Of a stretch of 14,437 bases of DNA, positions 5,678 through 12,795 are shown in pieces; position 1 is the stretch's first letter, and every line of letters starts with the position of its first letter. Origin of the DNA: JADFSZ01 sp022560555 [NCBI: PVC group bacterium] (GTDB taxonomy: Bacteria > GCA-001730085 > JADFSZ01); assembly GCA_022560555.1 (NCBI GenBank), contig JADFSZ010000021.1, forward strand, positions 1 through 14,437, written 5' to 3'. Position numbers and translations under genes: made by a program. A model generated the notes under the pieces. The model saw nothing but the letters and a program-made list of their open reading frames with translations. It searched no databases and was not told the DNA's origin.

Positions 5678-8652
5678 AAATCCGAATTCCGGCACGGATC
5701 AATCAAAAAACATTTATTTTGATACTCACCGGTCTTTTATGTTTTTCAGGGTGCTCGAAAAAAGCAAGCGGGTCCTTCAAAAGTCACATGGAAACAGGAA
5801 GAATTTATGCGAAAATTAAAAAATACAGTGAAGCGATTAGAGAGTACAAGTCAGCCCTTCTGCTCAGGCCCGAGTCCGCTGAAATCCTCTTTCTCATCGG
5901 CCAAGCGTTTCGAAACACCAACGACTTCACTGAAGCTCAAGAATATCTGGAAAAATGCTTAGAGTTAAGTCCCAGTCACTCCTTGGCCACACTTGAGCTG
6001 GGTTATTGCCACTTAGCCAAGGGGGAATCTGAAATGGCATCAGAAAGGGCTCTGCTGGTTATCCAAAACAATCCGGACAACGCGGATGCTTACATACTTT
6101 TAGGTCAAATCAACTTAAAACTTCAAAACAGCGGGGAGGCTACTAAATATTTCCAAAAGGCCGTGTCAATGTCCCCTCAACTCATCGATCCCCGACTCAG
6201 CCTGATTCGTTTGCATTCACTTGAACTTGATTACGACAAGGCTACTAAAGAAGCCTTGGCCATCATCAATGATATCGACAAGGAAAATCTCCAAGCCCGA
6301 TTTCTTCTCGCGGACATTTATGCCCTTCAGGAAAATTTTGAAGAGGCCTATAAAGTGGTTAATAAAATCCTGGAATTAGCGCCGGATAACCTTATGGCTC
6401 ATTTCAGCAAAGCCAACATGGCTTTCTTTCAAAAAAAATATGATACAGCTTTAGAAATTTCCGAAGAAATTCTCAGGAAAAATAGAAATTACATCCCCGC
6501 ATCCTACCTTAAAGGGAATATTTATTTTGAAAAGCAAGAATTTGATGAGGCTATCGTTATTTACCAACGTATCATTTCATCGAAACCTGATTGGTCAGAG
6601 GCGCATTTGCGTCTCGCTATCGCGTTGGCTAACACGGGGCAGATGCAGCAGGCTATTCGTGAATTCCGTCAAACATTAAACACAAATCCACAAAATATCC
6701 AAGCAGGATACTTTCTCACAAAGATATATCTTCAAAACAGCTGGCATGACGAGGCAGTAAGTTTAACAAAGGACTTGCTCGAATATTATCCGGACAATAC
6801 CAAACTTCTACGAACTCTCGCCATGACTTATATTGCCATGGGCCGTATTGATCAAGCTCAAGCCGTTTTTAAAGACATCATAGAGATTGATCCGGATTTT
6901 TCCAAAGGCTTTCTTAATCTTGCCGTTCTCGAACTTACGCAGAAAAATTCCGCAAGCGCTATTGACAACGCCAAAAAAGCAATTGATCGGGACCAAAATA
7001 ATCTCGGAGCCTATAATGTCTTGGGACTTGCCTATCTGCAGTCCGGGGATTCTCAACTTGCCATTGAAACTTTTAAAATCGCAAAGAATATCGACCCGGA
7101 TTTTATTCCTGCTTATATAAATTTAGCGCGCATCTACATCGCTCTGCGCGATTATAATTCAGCCAATGCCGAATACAAAGATGTCCTCAATCAAAATCCG
7201 AATGCCATCGAGGCTCTTTTCGGACTCGCCCTTATGAGCGAAAAGAATAGGGAATTTGATACAGCCATCAAAACCTACAACCAAATTCTTAAGATCAATC
7301 CGGACGCAGCTAACGCTCATTTCAAGCTTGCCACCCTTCACCATGAACGGAAACATCTCTCAGAAGCCCAAAGGCACCTTAAAGAGGTCACGAGAATAAT
7401 CCCGACAAACAATTATGCGCGCATGCTGCTTTCAAGCATTTACCTAAAGGAAAATCAGATTCCTCTCATGAAAGAACAGCTGGAGAGCATCATTCAAAAC
7501 GATCCAAATAATCAGACCGCTTTCATTCAATTGGGGCTCGCACATCTTTATCAGGGAAATATTGAGAACGCCGTTCAAGCTTTTCTTACAGCGGGACAAA
7601 ACCTTGGTAATCCCTACCAGGGACAAATTGACCAAGCCCTTGCCTGGCTTTCTTACATGCAAAATGATCTGGAAGCATCTCTTGATTTTAGTGAAAAAGC
7701 CATCCGTCGCCTCACTGACAAAGTTTATCCGGCCATCGTTAAAGCCAATATCCTTATGCTCAATGATCAGACGGACGAAGCCGTTAGTGAAATTTCTAAA
7801 AGCACAAGTATTTTACCCATGGATAAGGACTATTACTTGAAGTTTGCCGATCATTTAAAAGATCTCCCTCAAAATCAATCAAAAATTTTGGTGGCGACCA
7901 ACAATGCCATTACTTTTGCTTCATTTCAATGGTATGACCTCGCAACATCCAAATATCGGGAAGCTCTTGCTCTTGCGCCGGAACAACCTTTCCTTAAAAA
8001 AATGCTCGCGACAATCCTTGCCCTCACCGACAAAACAGATGAAGCTCTCAGTCTTTACAAGGATCTGTTATCCAGCGGTGAAACACCCCAGCTCCACCAA
8101 AATATCGGCAATATTTATATGACCCACGCGCTTCCGGCTAAAGCTATTCTTCATTTTAAAAAGGCCATCGAGCTCGCGCCGGACAACGCATCCGCGTGGA
8201 TGCAACTTGGCATGGTGTATGAGACTCAAAATGACCCGAAAAATGCGCTAGCTAGCTATGAGGAAGTCATTGAACTCGCCCCTAAAAATTCGGCCGCCCT
8301 CAATAATGCGGCTTGGCTTCTCGCGACAGACAATATTGATCTCGATAAAGCTTTGGAGCACGCGCTCGCGGCAGAAAGCTTCTCAAAAACGGAAGGAAGT
8401 ATTAAAGACACCCTTGGATGGGTTTATTATCTTAAAGGGGAAATGAGACGGGCCGAAAACAAAATGATCGAAGCTATTGAGCTTATGCCTGACCATCCTT
8501 CTCTTCATTACCACTTAGGAGCCATCCTTCATCATAAAGGCGATCTCAAAACCGCACGTCAAGAGTTAAATACCGCTTTGGGGATGGGGACCGATTTTGC
8601 CGACTACGATAAAGCCCTCGAGTTGATCAAGAGGATTGATCAGGCTCTCTGA
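5674..8652 (+). CDS. prsT: Large TPR-repeat lipoprotein, PEP-CTERM system type (PrsT-like)
   Basis: A 992-residue protein with a lipoprotein signal peptide: basic start (MKIRIPARINQK), hydrophobic core (FILILTGLL), then FSGC with Cys27 as the probable lipidated residue. The rest, about residues 35-990, is an almost continuous array of 34-residue tetratricopeptide repeats, recognisable by recurring G/A..Y....Y..A...Y..AL...P patterns (for example YSEAIREYKSALLLRPES). It would form a long helical scaffold on a membrane in the periplasm. Size, lipobox and place after a kinase and sigma-54 regulator match the PEP-CTERM system TPR lipoprotein family (PrsT). ATGA overlap with the regulator gene and AGGGGG just before the start indicate translational coupling. 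It may hold together an export or polysaccharide complex; its partners are not known from sequence. The symbol rests on family and context. Confidence 0.93.
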   Translation: MKIRIPARINQKTFILILTGLLCFSGCSKKASGSFKSHMETGRIYAKIKKYSEAIREYKSALLLRPESAEILFLIGQAFRNTNDFTEAQEYLEKCLELSPSHSLATLELGYCHLAKGESEMASERALLVIQNNPDNADAYILLGQINLKLQNSGEATKYFQKAVSMSPQLIDPRLSLIRLHSLELDYDKATKEALAIINDIDKENLQARFLLADIYALQENFEEAYKVVNKILELAPDNLMAHFSKANMAFFQKKYDTALEISEEILRKNRNYIPASYLKGNIYFEKQEFDEAIVIYQRIISSKPDWSEAHLRLAIALANTGQMQQAIREFRQTLNTNPQNIQAGYFLTKIYLQNSWHDEAVSLTKDLLEYYPDNTKLLRTLAMTYIAMGRIDQAQAVFKDIIEIDPDFSKGFLNLAVLELTQKNSASAIDNAKKAIDRDQNNLGAYNVLGLAYLQSGDSQLAIETFKIAKNIDPDFIPAYINLARIYIALRDYNSANAEYKDVLNQNPNAIEALFGLALMSEKNREFDTAIKTYNQILKINPDAANAHFKLATLHHERKHLSEAQRHLKEVTRIIPTNNYARMLLSSIYLKENQIPLMKEQLESIIQNDPNNQTAFIQLGLAHLYQGNIENAVQAFLTAGQNLGNPYQGQIDQALAWLSYMQNDLEASLDFSEKAIRRLTDKVYPAIVKANILMLNDQTDEAVSEISKSTSILPMDKDYYLKFADHLKDLPQNQSKILVATNNAITFASFQWYDLATSKYREALALAPEQPFLKKMLATILALTDKTDEALSLYKDLLSSGETPQLHQNIGNIYMTHALPAKAILHFKKAIELAPDNASAWMQLGMVYETQNDPKNALASYEEVIELAPKNSAALNNAAWLLATDNIDLDKALEHALAAESFSKTEGSIKDTLGWVYYLKGEMRRAENKMIEAIELMPDHPSLHYHLGAILHHKGDLKTARQELNTALGMGTDFADYDKALELIKRIDQAL

Positions 8653-8661
8653 TCTTCTTTT
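8638..8661 (+). terminator. Possible terminator of the kinase-regulator-TPR operon
   Basis: GATCAG, five bases, CTGATC form a perfect 6-bp stem overlapping the stop codon of the TPR gene, followed by TTCTTTT. Half of the stem pairs are A-T and the T-run is interrupted, so this is a modest candidate. It lies at the convergent junction with the PilZ gene, whose stop is 7 nt from that of the TPR gene. Confidence 0.4.
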
Positions 8662-8977
8662 AATCCTGATTGACAAGCTCTTCGATTTGATTTCGATGAG
8701 AATACTGCATGCCCTGAAACTGAATCCCGATTTTATACTGTTCGCCATATGGCATACTCGCGACCCAGGCTACACAAGTCATAAGCTTTACAGGATATTC
8801 AGAAAAATCAAAGGCAATGGTCATCGGAATTTTTAAGGATTTTGCCAAAAAATGATTGGCAATAAAACAGAGTCCGCCCACACTAAGGTCTTGGGTAAGC
8901 ACACCATGGACGACACTATCCAATTGATATTTGACGGGAATTTTGACGGGTTTTCTTAGGGCTTGACGTCTTTCCAT
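8660..8977 (-). CDS. PilZ-domain protein (c-di-GMP receptor), 105 aa
   Basis: A single PilZ domain. The N-terminal RRQALR gives the RxxxR motif (Arg4, Arg8), and DLSVGG gives the D/N-x-S-x-x-G motif (Asp30, Ser32, Gly35). Both halves of the cyclic-di-GMP binding site are therefore intact, so ligand binding is likely by family knowledge. The remainder (VTCVAWV-like strand, YKIGIQF) is typical PilZ beta-barrel. No membrane helix or signal peptide. A GAGGT ribosome site lies about 8-9 nt before the ATG. It is the last gene of a minus-strand cluster, 79 nt after the sugar transferase, and is convergent with the TPR gene. It probably adjusts the sugar transferase or pilus in response to c-di-GMP (inference from context). 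Confidence 0.88.
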   Translation of the reverse strand: MERRQALRKPVKIPVKYQLDSVVHGVLTQDLSVGGLCFIANHFLAKSLKIPMTIAFDFSEYPVKLMTCVAWVASMPYGEQYKIGIQFQGMQYSHRNQIEELVNQD

Positions 8978-9014
8978 AAGGGCTTACCTCATTCGCGTAT
9001 ATCATAACACAATC

Positions 9015-9070
9015 CACAAAGAGAGTAAATAACAGCAGAGAGACAAGCGCTTTGATTTACACTCTCTGTG
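9015..9070. repeat. Imperfect inverted repeat over sugar transferase stop codon
   Basis: CACAAAGAGAGTAAAT (9015-9030) and ATTTACACTCTCTGTG (9055-9070) pair over 14 bp with two 2-nt bulges and a 24-nt loop. There is no T-run, so it is not an ordinary terminator. It could modulate mRNA processing between the sugar transferase and the PilZ gene, or be chance. Confidence 0.35.
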
Positions 9071-9791
9071 ATGCAATTTTATTGTTTTTTCTTGAAAAAA
9101 CTTTTAATTTTCTCATTTTTTTATTCTTGCTAAACAGTCGATCTCCAAGAATCATTTTTAAACATGTTCTAATAGCAATCAAAAAATCCGTAAACCAACC
9201 GGCGCGCTTGATATAGGCCAGATCATACGTTAATTTATTCCTCGCGTCATCAAGAGTCTCATCGGCCTTTTGAAGCACCTGTGCCAGCCCCGTGATCCCG
9301 GGTTTAATCTGCATACGCTTCTGATAATCAGGCAAATCACGGGTTAATTTATTCACAAAGAACGGCCGCTCAGGCCGGGGTCCGATAATGCTCATGTCCC
9401 CAATGAGCACATTGTATAGCTGAGGCAATTCATCCAAATGAGATTTTCTGAGAAATTGGCCGAACTTTGTTATCCTAGGATCCTCCCCTACCGATGCCCA
9501 CACGGGGCCAGTTTTTTCTTCAGCGTCTAGGCGCATGCTCCTGAGCTTGTAAATGTGAAAGATCTCGCCATCCAATCCAACACGCTCCTGAGAATAAAAG
9601 GCGGCCCCGGGGCTTGTCTTTCTCACAATGAAAGCCAGAAGAAACGTCATCGGAACCGTTAACGGGAGCGTCAGAACAACAACCGCAATATCAACCGCCC
9701 GCTTGACATTCGCAAATTGCACCCGGACGTATCGAATGAGGATTCCGCCCAATCCGCTTGAAATTAATATAATGCTGCTTGGTTCCGGCAT
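9057..9791 (-). CDS. Polyprenyl-phosphate sugar phosphotransferase with N-terminal PEP-CTERM-like segment
   Basis: A 244-residue initiating phosphoglycosyl transferase of the WcaJ/PglC type, which moves a sugar-1-phosphate from a nucleotide sugar to undecaprenyl phosphate at the inner face of the membrane. Visible are a membrane helix with prolines (about 32-55, LTLPLTVPM), SQERVGLDGEIFHIYKLRSM (66-85), DPRITKFGQFLRKSHLDELP with the catalytic Asp120-Glu121 pair, and GDMSIIGPRPE (130-140). The four-helix N-terminal region of larger WcaJ-type enzymes is absent. Instead the protein opens MPEPSSIILISSG, a hydrophobic stretch to Ile19, then Arg20 and Arg23, which closely resembles a PEP-CTERM tail. 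The start is secure: AAGGGA lies 6-7 nt before the ATG, and the frame upstream closes about 45 nt away. It lies between two PilZ genes and probably starts exopolysaccharide or envelope glycan synthesis. Confidence 0.92.
   Translation of the reverse strand: MPEPSSIILISSGLGGILIRYVRVQFANVKRAVDIAVVVLTLPLTVPMTFLLAFIVRKTSPGAAFYSQERVGLDGEIFHIYKLRSMRLDAEEKTGPVWASVGEDPRITKFGQFLRKSHLDELPQLYNVLIGDMSIIGPRPERPFFVNKLTRDLPDYQKRMQIKPGITGLAQVLQKADETLDDARNKLTYDLAYIKRAGWFTDFLIAIRTCLKMILGDRLFSKNKKMRKLKVFSRKNNKIASQRV
9717..9788 (-). other. PEP-CTERM-like sorting signal encoded at an N-terminus
   Basis: Residues 2-25 of the sugar transferase: PEPSS, a 13-residue hydrophobic run rich in Ile/Leu/Gly/Ser (IILISSGLGGILI), then basic residues (RYVR). 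Order, spacing and composition match the tail recognised by exosortases, normally found at protein C-termini. In normal topology the PEP motif is periplasmic and the basic end cytoplasmic, which suits a protein whose catalytic domain follows in the cytoplasm. Confidence 0.6.
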
Positions 9792-9798
9792 GATCTTT

Positions 9799-9936
9799 CC
9801 CTTAAAATGGATTTTTTCCTTAAAACAGCTTTGTTATTAAAATGCTTTTTTATTGATTGAAATATTTTTCATTAAAAATAATTTGTCCTTAAAAAAGCTT
9901 TTTCATTAAAACAATTTATCCTTAAAAAAGAATTCT
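9799..9936 (-). repeat. Degenerate AT-rich tandem repeat in the sugar transferase leader
   Basis: About eight units of 15-20 bp, starting near 9799, 9818, 9836, 9856, 9871, 9887, 9905 and 9920. On the plus strand each begins CCTTAAAA or ATTAAAA and ends in a T-run. On the mRNA-sense strand the units give TTTTAAGG or TTTTAAT, so several look like ribosome sites. The unit nearest the sugar transferase supplies its AAGGGA site, and the farthest contains the stop codon of the upstream PilZ gene. Confidence 0.5.
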
Positions 9937-10314
9937 TAAATCTTCATCAAAACTCACGGCTATGCCCACTTTACGGGTCATGACATCGTTTTCTTGATCC
10001 TCCTCAACAACATCAGTAACTCTTACCACTTTGGCAACAGCTTCTAATTTTGGACTCTTGAAAACGTTATTCAGCCCAAACGAGTTCAGGCTCTCCGGAG
10101 TATCAAAAACGATCTTCAGCTTCATGTCCGGTTTGATTCGGGTATCTGAAATGGATTCAAAATACGCCCCGCCTGTGCTTACATTACGCGTTTTGGCAAA
10201 ATTGATAGAGCAATCACGCGTATCCTCTTCGAGAATTTCAAATGCAATCGGCAGATTCAAATCAAGCCTTCGGTATTTACGACGATCCTTTTCACTGGGT
10301 TTAGAATCAATCAT
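9922..10314 (-). CDS. PilZ-domain protein (c-di-GMP receptor), 130 aa
   Basis: The N-terminus has RRKYRR (Arg11/Arg15 or Arg12/Arg16, the RxxxR motif), and residues 43-49 read RNVSTGG, the N-x-S-x-x-G motif (Asn44, Ser46, Gly49). The cyclic-di-GMP site is thus complete. A charged insert near residues 98-112 (VVEEDQENDVMTRKV) precedes the last beta strand (GIAVSF). Soluble, no signal peptide. AAGGAA about 8 nt before the ATG supports the start. It is the first gene of a cluster with the sugar transferase (130 nt downstream) and a second PilZ gene, read from the sigma-54 promoter at 10409-10425. It is only loosely similar to the other PilZ protein, mainly in the motifs. Confidence 0.88.
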   Translation of the reverse strand: MIDSKPSEKDRRKYRRLDLNLPIAFEILEEDTRDCSINFAKTRNVSTGGAYFESISDTRIKPDMKLKIVFDTPESLNSFGLNNVFKSPKLEAVAKVVRVTDVVEEDQENDVMTRKVGIAVSFDEDLRILF

Positions 10315-10408
10315 TCCCCATGTTCCTTTCCGATTCCCCTTCTGACACCCCCTACTACTTTTTCAGTCTATACTCATATGCTTTGCTTCTAATATTAGCT
10401 CATTCTAG

Positions 10409-10425
10409 TGCAATGATTATGCCAA
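10409..10425 (-). promoter_or_regulatory. Sigma-54 (-24/-12) promoter of the PilZ - sugar transferase cluster
   Basis: The minus strand reads TTGGCATAATCATTGCA, an almost ideal RpoN site with GG-N10-GC and the same TTGGCAT start as the two pilin promoters. The predicted start near 10398 gives a leader of about 84 nt before the PilZ ATG at 10314. The candidate UAS at 10481-10503 lies 56 bp upstream. Confidence 0.8.
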
Positions 10426-10480
10426 CTCTGTATGGTGCTCTGATCAAGTTGAATTATCTATAATCTTTTATTTATAAGTA

Positions 10481-10503
10481 CTTTACAATATGCTAAAAAT
10501 TGT
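10481..10503 (-). promoter_or_regulatory. Candidate activator-binding site (UAS), copy 2
   Basis: On the plus strand this reads CTTTACAATATG, three bases, AAAATTGT; it differs from copy 1 (428-450) only in the three central bases. The dyad extends further here, because the following CGTAAA pairs with the leading TTTAC. Centre is about 94 bp upstream of the predicted start at 10398. Confidence 0.55.
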
Positions 10504-10531
10504 CGTAAAATCAGATATACACTCTGAGTAT

Positions 10532-10547
10532 GTTCACTTTAATGAAC
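10532..10547. repeat. Short inverted repeat upstream of sigma-54 promoter
   Basis: GTTCA, six bases, TGAAC, extendable outward by a T-G and an A-T pair. It lies about 140 bp upstream of the predicted start at 10398. It has no T-run, so it is not a terminator of the exosortase gene; it may be a further operator or chance. Confidence 0.3.
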
Positions 10548-10670
10548 GTAGTGACTCCAAATATGGGTACAAATCATAGACATGACACTGCTTATATGTA
10601 AAATAGACCTCGTTTGATTTATTTAACATTTGTTGGCAGGGGCCTCCAAACTATAAGAAATACAAGCCTC

Positions 10671-11534
10671 TTAGGAAGTGTTTTTTGTCGCCATTAATGG
10701 GCGTAGCCACTTAATCCCTAAAAGGGATTCAAAGAAAAATAACAGAAGATACGCCACCCCAAAAATAAGGAGTCCCGAAAAGTCATGAAAAAAACCTGTC
10801 GCGGCCTCGACCCCCCAACGATTGGCAATGAGACAAAGAAGAACAATCCGTGCGACATTGGCAATAATGGCCGTAGGAAAGGACACAAAAAATATCAGGA
10901 TTTTTTTTAGTCCTGTCCCACGCGCTAAATAAGCAACAATGGCCCCTAAAGCTAGAAGGGAGATAAGAGACCGTAATCCGCTACACACGTTACCAACGGT
11001 TATCGAGGCATTCATAAAATGAATATGACTCCCATCCTGAACGCAGTAAACCCCCAATGTTCTTACCATACTTACGGCACAATCTGCCGCGAACATTTTG
11101 AGTTCCAGATTAAGCTTCGCAATAACATCAAGCGGCATGGGGATCATAAAAAACAGAAAAAGAACCGGGAAGAGAAGCTTCTTAACGACTCGCGGGGAAT
11201 AAAAAAACAATAAAGCTCCAAAAATCAGCAAGAGAAATGCCAAGGCCTGGGTAAAATAAATTCTCCACACGGCACTCATAATCTGGAGCACAAAAGCACT
11301 GCCCATAAATATCCAAGCCCAAAATGCGGGATTTTCTGTACTTATTTCTCGCAGCAAATGCTTTTTTTTCCAGACGATAAATCCGGAAACAAACGGAATA
11401 AGAAACCCATGAGAATAGTAGGAATCCGGAGCCGTCCAACGATCGACCATCCAGGAAAACGTCGGCAAAAAAATAACCGCGATAAGTGCCGAAAACCACA
11501 GCCCCGTTAAGATGCTTGTTCTTGAGAAAGTCAT
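10671..11534 (-). CDS. Exosortase (EpsH/Xrt family transpeptidase)
   Basis: A 287-residue integral membrane protein with about eight hydrophobic segments. The exosortase active site is complete: Cys184 in VGNVCSGLRSLIS, Arg229 in FPTAIIANVARIVLL and His250 in GFFHDFSGLLIF. By family knowledge the enzyme cleaves PEP-CTERM-type tails at the periplasmic face and joins the protein to another molecule. The DSYYSHGFLIPFVS segment near the N-terminus is also typical. The sequence around Cys (VCSGLRSLIS) seems closer to non-XrtA classes, so I leave the subtype open. It follows hflX with a single base between stop and start, implying one operon. The ribosome site is weak (GGAA), as expected for coupled translation. 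No conventional C-terminal PEP-CTERM substrate is encoded in the window; the PEP-bearing sugar transferase is the only PEP-like sequence I see. Confidence 0.93.
   Translation of the reverse strand: MTFSRTSILTGLWFSALIAVIFLPTFSWMVDRWTAPDSYYSHGFLIPFVSGFIVWKKKHLLREISTENPAFWAWIFMGSAFVLQIMSAVWRIYFTQALAFLLLIFGALLFFYSPRVVKKLLFPVLFLFFMIPMPLDVIAKLNLELKMFAADCAVSMVRTLGVYCVQDGSHIHFMNASITVGNVCSGLRSLISLLALGAIVAYLARGTGLKKILIFFVSFPTAIIANVARIVLLCLIANRWGVEAATGFFHDFSGLLIFGVAYLLLFFFESLLGIKWLRPLMATKNTS
11227..11243 (-). promoter_or_regulatory. Intragenic sigma-54-like site inside exosortase gene
   Basis: The minus strand reads TTGGCATTTCTCTTGCT, with TGGCA-N6-TTGC and GG-N10-GC spacing as good as the intergenic sites. 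It lies within codons for ALAFLLL, on the coding strand, about 810 nt upstream of the known PilZ promoter. Such matches can arise from Leu-rich membrane codons (TTG, CTC, CTG), so function is doubtful. Confidence 0.25.
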
Positions 11535-11535
11535 T

Positions 11536-12768
11536 TTAATTCCGATTATGGTAAAAGTGATTCAGTACGTTTTGAGATATGAAAGAGGATACGCGAACCC
11601 CTTCAGGCACATATTGAATTTTCAATATTCTACCATGCTTCTTAAAATAATCCAACCATTGCCCCTCATGAAACCCTAAGGTCACATCCACACGTGAAAA
11701 ACACTTCTCTGCTTCATTTATAAAGGCATTTGTCAGCTTTTTTAATCCAATTTTTTTAGTCGCGGATACAAAATAGGCATCGTTATAAACACCCTTGAGC
11801 TCACCGATTCGAAACCGCTCTTTAACAGCATCAATTTTATTAAAAACCGTTAAATACGGTTTATCGTGAGCTCCCAGTTCTTTTAGAACTGATTTAATTG
11901 TGTCGTATTGATTTTGAGGATTTCTTTCGTTAGCGCCAAGAACATAAACAAGCAAATCAGCATGATTAATTTCCGTTAATGTCGCGGTAAAAGAAGCCAC
12001 CAGATTATGGGGCAATTTATTGATAAATCCTACCGTATCGGTAATGACAATAGGAACGCCATTTTTAAATTTAATTTTACGCGAAACCGTATCAAGGGTG
12101 GCAAATAGTTTATCATCTACCAAAACATTAGCCCCTGTCAGATGATTCAGCAAAGTTGACTTACCCACATTTGTGTATCCAATGAGTACGATTTTAAAAC
12201 AATTTTCACGGGCCTGAACCTCTTGATCTGCCCGACGAGAAATAATTTTCAGTTTTTTTTCAAGACGGTTGATACGATCACTCAATCGACGCCGGTCGAT
12301 TTCAAGTTGTGTTTCCCCCAATCCTCCGCGCCCGCCTATGCCGCCGTGAATGCGTGAAAAATGCGTCCACATTTTTCTGAGTCGGGGCATTAAATATCGC
12401 AATTGAGCTATTTCAATTTGCAGTTTTGCCTGACTCGTTTTGGCATGCAAGGCAAAGATTTGTAAAATCAGTTCCGTTCGATCAACAACTACACATTTCA
12501 AACTCTTTTCAAGATTTTTATACTGGGCAGGAGTTAATTCATTGTCAAATACCACCGTATCCATCCTTCCGGCGAGGACACGTTCTTTTACTCTCTCTAA
12601 GCGTCCCGATGATAGCAGCGAATGCGCGCATATTCCCCTGAACTTAAATTCGACGGTCTCAACGGCTCTCATCCCTAATGTGTCCACCAAGCCTTTCAAT
12701 TCAGCCAGAGATTCTTTCTCAAAACCAACAATCAGGGCCTTCCATTTCTTATCCTGCTTTAATTTCAT
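11536..12768 (-). CDS. hflX: GTPase HflX
   Basis: A 410-residue ribosome-associated GTPase that splits stalled or hibernating ribosomes. The N-terminal HflX domain (about 1-180) ends with GGRGGLGETQLEIDRR (145-160) and a basic coiled linker. The GTPase domain has G1 GYTNVGKS (197-204), G3 DTVGFI, G4 NKID and G5 VSATK, all intact. Length is normal. It lies 27 nt after the coiled-coil/TPR gene and 1 nt before the exosortase gene, so the three are probably co-transcribed. I see no clear ribosome site before the ATG at 12768. HflX is a housekeeping protein; its place here need not mean a role in the exosortase system. Confidence 0.97.
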   Translation of the reverse strand: MKLKQDKKWKALIVGFEKESLAELKGLVDTLGMRAVETVEFKFRGICAHSLLSSGRLERVKERVLAGRMDTVVFDNELTPAQYKNLEKSLKCVVVDRTELILQIFALHAKTSQAKLQIEIAQLRYLMPRLRKMWTHFSRIHGGIGGRGGLGETQLEIDRRRLSDRINRLEKKLKIISRRADQEVQARENCFKIVLIGYTNVGKSTLLNHLTGANVLVDDKLFATLDTVSRKIKFKNGVPIVITDTVGFINKLPHNLVASFTATLTEINHADLLVYVLGANERNPQNQYDTIKSVLKELGAHDKPYLTVFNKIDAVKERFRIGELKGVYNDAYFVSATKKIGLKKLTNAFINEAEKCFSRVDVTLGFHEGQWLDYFKKHGRILKIQYVPEGVRVSSFISQNVLNHFYHNRN

Positions 12769-12795
12769 ATGTTTACTTGAAAGGGATTGATCAGA

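Larger units (their letters stand above)
10315..10670. other. Intergenic region between exosortase and PilZ gene
   Basis: An AT-rich stretch holding the PilZ leader, the sigma-54 promoter, the UAS copy and the dyad listed separately. I see no open frame worth calling on either strand, no RNA gene and no clear terminator for the exosortase transcript, so some read-through from the upstream operon is possible. Confidence 0.6.

Noticed and set aside
5674-8652. Tandem repeats in the TPR gene as DNA repeats or a recombination array
   Set aside because: The periodicity is at protein level (34-residue TPR units); the DNA sequences of the units are too different to count as DNA repeats.
10633-10649. 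TTGGCAGGGGCCTCCAA as a plus-strand sigma-54 site or a terminator hairpin for the exosortase gene
   Set aside because: There is no GC at the -12 position, and the dyad has mismatches in the stem with no T-run.
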